This document shows, piece after piece, positions 59,521-64,000 of a DNA stretch of 64,000 nt. Under the pieces are notes generated by a model. The model saw only the letters and a list, made by a program, of their open reading frames with translations. It was not told the DNA's origin and ran no database searches. A program made the position numbers and the translations under genes. Source of the stretch: Polydactylus sextarius (Eukaryota; Chordata; Actinopteri; Polynemidae); assembly GCA_016801845.1 (NCBI GenBank), contig CM028918.1:21316001-21380000 (forward strand). Reading direction: 5' to 3'. Each line of letters begins with the position of its first letter. Position 1 is the stretch's first letter.

Positions 59521-62500
59521 ATGGGTGACGCTCTGATGGCCGAGTTTGGGAAAGCAGCTCCATACCTGAGAAAATCAGAAAGGGAACGACTGGAAGCTCA
59601 GACCAGACCATTTGACATCAAGACTGAATGTTTTGTTGTCGATGATAAGGTGGAATATGTGAAGGGACAAATCCAGAGCAAAGATGAAGGGATGGTGACT
59701 GTCAAGAAGGAGGATGGAACAACTGTAACAGTGAAGGAGTGTCATATTCACCCCCAGAACCCACCCAAATTTGATAAAATTGAAGACATGGCAATGTTCA
59801 CTTTTCTCCACGAGCCTGCCGTGCTGTTTAACCTCAAAGAGCGTTACGCTGCCTGGATGATCTACACCTACTCTGGGCTCTTCTGTGTCACTGTCAACCC
59901 CTACAAGTGGCTTCCTGTCTATGATGCTGAGGTTGTGGCAGCCTACAGGGGGAAGAAAAGAAGTGAAGCACCCCCTCATATCTTCTCTATTTCTGATAAT
60001 GCCTACCAGTATATGCTCACTGACAGAGAGAACCAGTCTGTCCTCATTACTGGAGAATCCGGTGCAGGAAAGACTGTGAACACAAAGAGAGTAATTCAGT
60101 ACTTTGCCAGCATTGCTGCTGTTGGTGGTGGAGGCAAAAAAGATTCCAGCAAGGGTACACTGGAAGATCAGATCATCCAGGCAAACCCTGCGTTGGAGGC
60201 ATTTGGTAATGCCAAAACATTGAGAAATGACAACTCGTCTCGTTTTGGTAAATTCATTCGAATTCACTTTGGTACAAGTGGCAAACTGTCATCTGCTGAC
60301 ATTGAGACATACCTGTTGGAGAAGTCCCGTGTCACCTTTCAGCTCAAGGCTGAAAGGAACTACCACATCTTCTACCAGATCCTGTCAAATCAGAAGCCAG
60401 AACTGCTGGACATGCTGCTGATCACTAACAACCCGTATGACTATTCCTACATTTCCCAAGGAGAGGTAACAGTTGCCTCTATCAATGATTCGGAGGAGCT
60501 GATGGCTACTGACAGCGCCTTCGATGTGCTTGGCTTCACTCCAGAGGAGAAGATGGCTGTATATAAACTGACCGGTGCCATCATGCATTATGGCAATCTG
60601 AAGTTCAAACAAAAGCAGCGTGAGGAGCAGGCAGAACCTGATGGGACAGAGGCTGCTGATAAATCAGCTTACCTAATGGGGCTGAATTCCGCTGACCTCA
60701 TCAAAGGTCTGTGCCACCCAAGGGTCAAGGTAGGAAATGAATATGTCACCAAAGGCCAAAGTGTAGATCAAGTCTACTATGCCATTGGTGCTCTGGCTAA
60801 GTCAGTGTATGAAAAGATGTTTAACTGGATGGTGGTGAGAATTAATCAGTCACTGGACACAAAACAGCACCGTCAGTACTTCATAGGAGTGCTGGACATT
60901 GCTGGATTTGAGATCTTTGATTTCAATACCTTTGAGCAGCTGTGCATCAACTACACTAATGAGAAACTGCAACAGTTTTTCAACCACCACATGTTTGTCT
61001 TAGAGCAAGAGGAATACAAAAAAGAAGGTATTGACTGGGAGTTCATCGACTTTGGGATGGACTTACAAGCTTGTATTGACTTAATTGAGAAGCCGCTGGG
61101 GATCCTGTCTATTCTGGAGGAAGAATGTATGTTTCCCAAAGCCAGTGACCAGACTTTTAAGTCGAAACTCTATGATAATCATCTGGGAAAGAACAAGATG
61201 TTTGAGAAGCCAAGGGCAGCAAAGGGGAAATCAGAGGCTCATTTTGCTCTGGTTCACTATGCTGGTACTGTGGATTACAACATCAGTGGTTGGCTGGTCA
61301 AAAACAAAGATCCCCTGAATGAAACAGTGGTTGGCCTTTACCAGAAATCCTCTCTGAAGCTCCTCAGTCTGCTGTTTTCAAGTTATTCAGGAGCTGATGG
61401 TGGAGATAGTGGCAAAGGAGGAGGCAAAGGAGCCAAGAAGAAAGGCTCCTCATTCCAGACGGTGTCTGCACTTCACAGAGAAAACCTAAACAAGCTGATG
61501 ACCAACCTGAAGACCACACATCCTCATTTTGTCCGCTGTTTGATTCCTAATGAGAGAAAAACTCCAGGAGTTATGGATAACTGCCTTGTGATGCATCAGC
61601 TACGCTGTAATGGTGTCCTGGAAGGCATCCGAATCTGCAGAAAGGGTTTCCCAAACAGGGTGCTCTATGGCGACTTTAAACAGCGGTACAGAATCCTGAA
61701 TGCCTCTGCCATCCCTGAGGGTCAGTTCATGGACTGTAAGAAAAGTGCAGAAAAGTTACTGGGATCACTAGACATTGACCACACACAGTATAAATTTGGC
61801 CACACAAAGGTTTTCTTTAAGGCTGGCCTGCTGGGAACATTGGAGGAGATGCGAGATGAGCAACTCTCTCGAATCATCACCAGAATCCAGGCCAATGCTC
61901 GGGCACTCCTCATGAGGGAACAATTTGCTAAGTTAGTAGAACGTAGAGATGCTCTGATGGTTATCCAGTGGAACCTTCGGTCTTTCCTGGGCGTAAAGAA
62001 TTGGCCTTGGATGAAGCTCTTCTTTAAAATCAAACCCCTGTTGAGGAGCGCAGAGTCTGAGAAAGAGATGGCCAACATGAAGGATGAGTTCAACAAGCTG
62101 AAAGAAGCTCTAGAAAAGTCAGAAGCCAGACGAAAGGAGCTAGAGGAGAAAATTGTGACTCTTCTCCAAGTGAAGAATGATCTAACTCTGCAAATTCAGT
62201 CTGAACAGGACACTCTGACAGATGCTGAAGAACGCTGTGAACAGCTGATAAAGAGCAAGATTCAACTAGAGGCCAAACTGAAAGAGATGGCAGAGAGACT
62301 TGAAGATGAAGAGGAGATGAATGCAGATCTCACAGCTAAGAAACGCAAACTGGAGGATGAGTGCTCTGAGCTGAAGAAAGATATAGATGACTTGGAGCTG
62401 ACTTTGGCCAAGGTCGAGAAAGAGAAACATGCTACAGAGAATAAGGTGAAAAACTTAACAGAGGAGATGGCTTCCCAGGATGAGAATATCATGAAGTTGA

Positions 62501-64000
62501 CCAAAGAGAAGAAGGCACTGCAGGAGGCTCACCAGCAGACACTGGATGACCTTCAGAGTGAGGAGGATAAAGCCAACAGTTTAAACAAGGCTAAATCAAA
62601 GCTGGAGCAACAGGTGGATGAGCTGGAAGGCTCACTAGAACAAGAAAAGAAAGTCAGGATGGATCTCGAGCGCTCAAAGAGGAAGCTAGAAGGAGACCTC
62701 AAACTCAATCAGGAGAGTTTGATGGACTTGGAAAATGACAAACAACAGCTGGAGGAAAAGCTCAAGAAAAAAGATTTTGAGATTGTTCAAATTAATTCAA
62801 GACGAGAAGATGAGCAGGTGGCTTCAGTTCAGCTCCAAAAGAAGCTGAAGGAAAGCCAGGCAAGAATTGAGGAGCTGGAAGAGGAGCTGGATGCTGAGCG
62901 TGCAGCCCGGGCCAAGGTTGAGAAACAGCGCTCTGACATTTCCCGTGAATTGGAGGACATCAGTGAACGTCTGGAGGAAGCAGGTGGAGCAACATCAGCT
63001 CAGGTGGAGCTGAATAAGAAGAGAGATGCTGAATATCAGAAACTGCGAAGGGAGCTGGAAGAATCCACACTCCAACACGAGGCCACTGCTGCCACCTTGA
63101 GGAAGAAACATGCAGACAGTGTTGCTGAACTGGGCGAGCAGATTGATAACCTGCAGCGTGTGAAGCAGAAGCTCGAGAAAGAAAAGAGTGAACTAAAGCT
63201 GGAGCTGGATGACTTGTCTTCTAATATGGAGTGTGTAGTGAAGACCAAGTCAAACATTGAGAAGATGTGCCGCACAATGGAAGACAGCATGAATGAGTAC
63301 AAAAGTAAATATGAGGAAGCTCAACGAACCATTAATGACTTGACCACCCAGAGGGCCAAGCTGCTCACTGAAAATGGTGAGTTTGGACGTCAGCTAGAGG
63401 AGAAAGAGTGTCTGATAGCACAGCTTACCAGAGGGAAGAACTCTTACAACCAGCAGGTTGAAGATCTACGCAGACAGCTGGAAGAGGAAGTAAAGGCGAA
63501 GAATGCCCTCGCCCATGCTGTGCAGTCTGCTCGCCATGACTGCGATCTACTCCGAGAACAGTTTGAAGAGGAGCAGGAGGCCAAGGCTGAGCTGCAGAGA
63601 GCTCTTTCCAAATCCAATACTGAGGTCTCAGCGTGGAGGACAAAGTATGAAACTGATGGGATACAGAGAACAGAAGAGCTGGAAGAAGCAAAGAAGAAGC
63701 TGGTTCAGAGACTGCAGGAAGCAGAGGAAGCCATAGAGGCTGTGAACTCAAAGTGTTCATCTCTTGAGAAGACCAAGCATCGCTTGCAGAATGAGATTGA
63801 AGACCTGATGCTGGACCTTGAGAGATCTAATGCAGCATCTGCAGCACTTGATAAGAAACAAAGAGCATTTGACAAAATCTTGTCAGAGTGGAAACAGAAG
63901 TTTGAGGAGTCACAGTGTGAGCTGGAGTCCTCCCAGAAGGAGGCTAGATCTCTTAGTACAGAACTCTTCAAACTGAGAAATGCCTATGAGGAGAGTCTGG
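59521..64000 (+). CDS. Intronless fast-type sarcomeric myosin heavy chain, partial (3' end outside window)
   Basis: Muscle myosin II motor. One uninterrupted frame of 1,493 codons runs from the ATG to the window edge; the family total is about 1,930-1,940. Start MGDALMAEFGKAAPYLRKSE is standard for fast skeletal forms. The motor is intact: P-loop GESGAGKT (178-185), switch I NDNSSRFGK (236-244), switch II DIAGFE (459-464), Gly/Lys-rich loop 2 (about 621-642), SH2/SH1 cysteines 696 and 706 in RCNGVLEGIRIC. The IQ/lever region ends at the invariant proline (839, in KIKPLL). From there the heptad coiled-coil rod continues without a break. No stop, frameshift or splice site interrupts it. Ordinary vertebrate sarcomeric genes have about 40 exons, so this is a retrocopy, evidently under selection. 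Paralogue identity is unresolved; I recall intronless MYH genes being mentioned in some teleosts. Confidence 0.95.
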   Translation, partial: MGDALMAEFGKAAPYLRKSERERLEAQTRPFDIKTECFVVDDKVEYVKGQIQSKDEGMVTVKKEDGTTVTVKECHIHPQNPPKFDKIEDMAMFTFLHEPAVLFNLKERYAAWMIYTYSGLFCVTVNPYKWLPVYDAEVVAAYRGKKRSEAPPHIFSISDNAYQYMLTDRENQSVLITGESGAGKTVNTKRVIQYFASIAAVGGGGKKDSSKGTLEDQIIQANPALEAFGNAKTLRNDNSSRFGKFIRIHFGTSGKLSSADIETYLLEKSRVTFQLKAERNYHIFYQILSNQKPELLDMLLITNNPYDYSYISQGEVTVASINDSEELMATDSAFDVLGFTPEEKMAVYKLTGAIMHYGNLKFKQKQREEQAEPDGTEAADKSAYLMGLNSADLIKGLCHPRVKVGNEYVTKGQSVDQVYYAIGALAKSVYEKMFNWMVVRINQSLDTKQHRQYFIGVLDIAGFEIFDFNTFEQLCINYTNEKLQQFFNHHMFVLEQEEYKKEGIDWEFIDFGMDLQACIDLIEKPLGILSILEEECMFPKASDQTFKSKLYDNHLGKNKMFEKPRAAKGKSEAHFALVHYAGTVDYNISGWLVKNKDPLNETVVGLYQKSSLKLLSLLFSSYSGADGGDSGKGGGKGAKKKGSSFQTVSALHRENLNKLMTNLKTTHPHFVRCLIPNERKTPGVMDNCLVMHQLRCNGVLEGIRICRKGFPNRVLYGDFKQRYRILNASAIPEGQFMDCKKSAEKLLGSLDIDHTQYKFGHTKVFFKAGLLGTLEEMRDEQLSRIITRIQANARALLMREQFAKLVERRDALMVIQWNLRSFLGVKNWPWMKLFFKIKPLLRSAESEKEMANMKDEFNKLKEALEKSEARRKELEEKIVTLLQVKNDLTLQIQSEQDTLTDAEERCEQLIKSKIQLEAKLKEMAERLEDEEEMNADLTAKKRKLEDECSELKKDIDDLELTLAKVEKEKHATENKVKNLTEEMASQDENIMKLTKEKKALQEAHQQTLDDLQSEEDKANSLNKAKSKLEQQVDELEGSLEQEKKVRMDLERSKRKLEGDLKLNQESLMDLENDKQQLEEKLKKKDFEIVQINSRREDEQVASVQLQKKLKESQARIEELEEELDAERAARAKVEKQRSDISRELEDISERLEEAGGATSAQVELNKKRDAEYQKLRRELEESTLQHEATAATLRKKHADSVAELGEQIDNLQRVKQKLEKEKSELKLELDDLSSNMECVVKTKSNIEKMCRTMEDSMNEYKSKYEEAQRTINDLTTQRAKLLTENGEFGRQLEEKECLIAQLTRGKNSYNQQVEDLRRQLEEEVKAKNALAHAVQSARHDCDLLREQFEEEQEAKAELQRALSKSNTEVSAWRTKYETDGIQRTEELEEAKKKLVQRLQEAEEAIEAVNSKCSSLEKTKHRLQNEIEDLMLDLERSNAASAALDKKQRAFDKILSEWKQKFEESQCELESSQKEARSLSTELFKLRNAYEESL

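Noticed and set aside
59575..60267. A 230-codon open frame antisense to the myosin gene
   Set aside because: It is a shadow of the strongly coding opposite strand, with no start context or family similarity of its own.

Overview
The window is nuclear DNA of a ray-finned (teleost) fish. Genes are split into short exons with GT-AG introns. Protein sequences are vertebrate, with two Kunitz domains in spint1 and a sarcomeric myosin. The intergenic DNA carries typical fish repeats: hAT- and Harbinger-like MITEs, L2/Rex1-like LINEs, BEL/Pao remnants, a tRNA-derived SINE and many CA microsatellites. No bacterial, organellar or CRISPR feature was seen. All exon models below were built by reading splice sites and checking phase by eye; no alignment or transcript was available.

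Layout. (1) 46-19,330, minus: plekhg3, a Rho-family GEF with DH and PH domains. Its 3' end lies left of the window, it has two candidate start exons, and a CpG-rich 5' exon with an NRF1-like site. (2) 21,118-25,080, minus: complete spint1 (HAI-1), order MANSC, PKD-like, Kunitz, LDLa, Kunitz, membrane helix. (3) 25.2-32 kb: no host gene; degraded BEL/Pao pieces with an L2-like LINE beside them on the other strand. (4) 32,118-40,430, plus: a BUBR1 (bub1b) relative with a cell-cycle type promoter, reduced to its C-terminal half. (5) 40.4-44.1 kb: repeats, LINE remains and a SINE. (6) 44.1-56.5 kb, plus: pak6, a group II p21-activated kinase, with two likely non-coding 5' exons. (7) 57.0-57.1 kb, minus: a possible last exon of an unidentified gene lying tail to tail with pak6. 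(8) 59,521 to the right edge, plus: a fast-type sarcomeric myosin heavy chain, open for 1,493 codons with no intron.

The BUB1B, PAK6 and SPINT1 orthologues are close together on human 15q15, so genes 2, 4 and 6 form a conserved vertebrate block; PLEKHG3 is on human 14q23.

Two things stand out. The bub1b-like gene lacks room and sequence for the TPR domain and KEN boxes used to inhibit APC/C, yet keeps recognisable GLEBS-like (Bub3), Phe-box/ABBA-like (Cdc20) and LxxIxE (PP2A-B56) motifs plus a further eroded pseudokinase. This suggests a split-off attachment/kinetochore half of BUBR1. The myosin gene is an intact, apparently functional retrocopy with its own TATA-like box, in a family whose members normally have about 40 exons.
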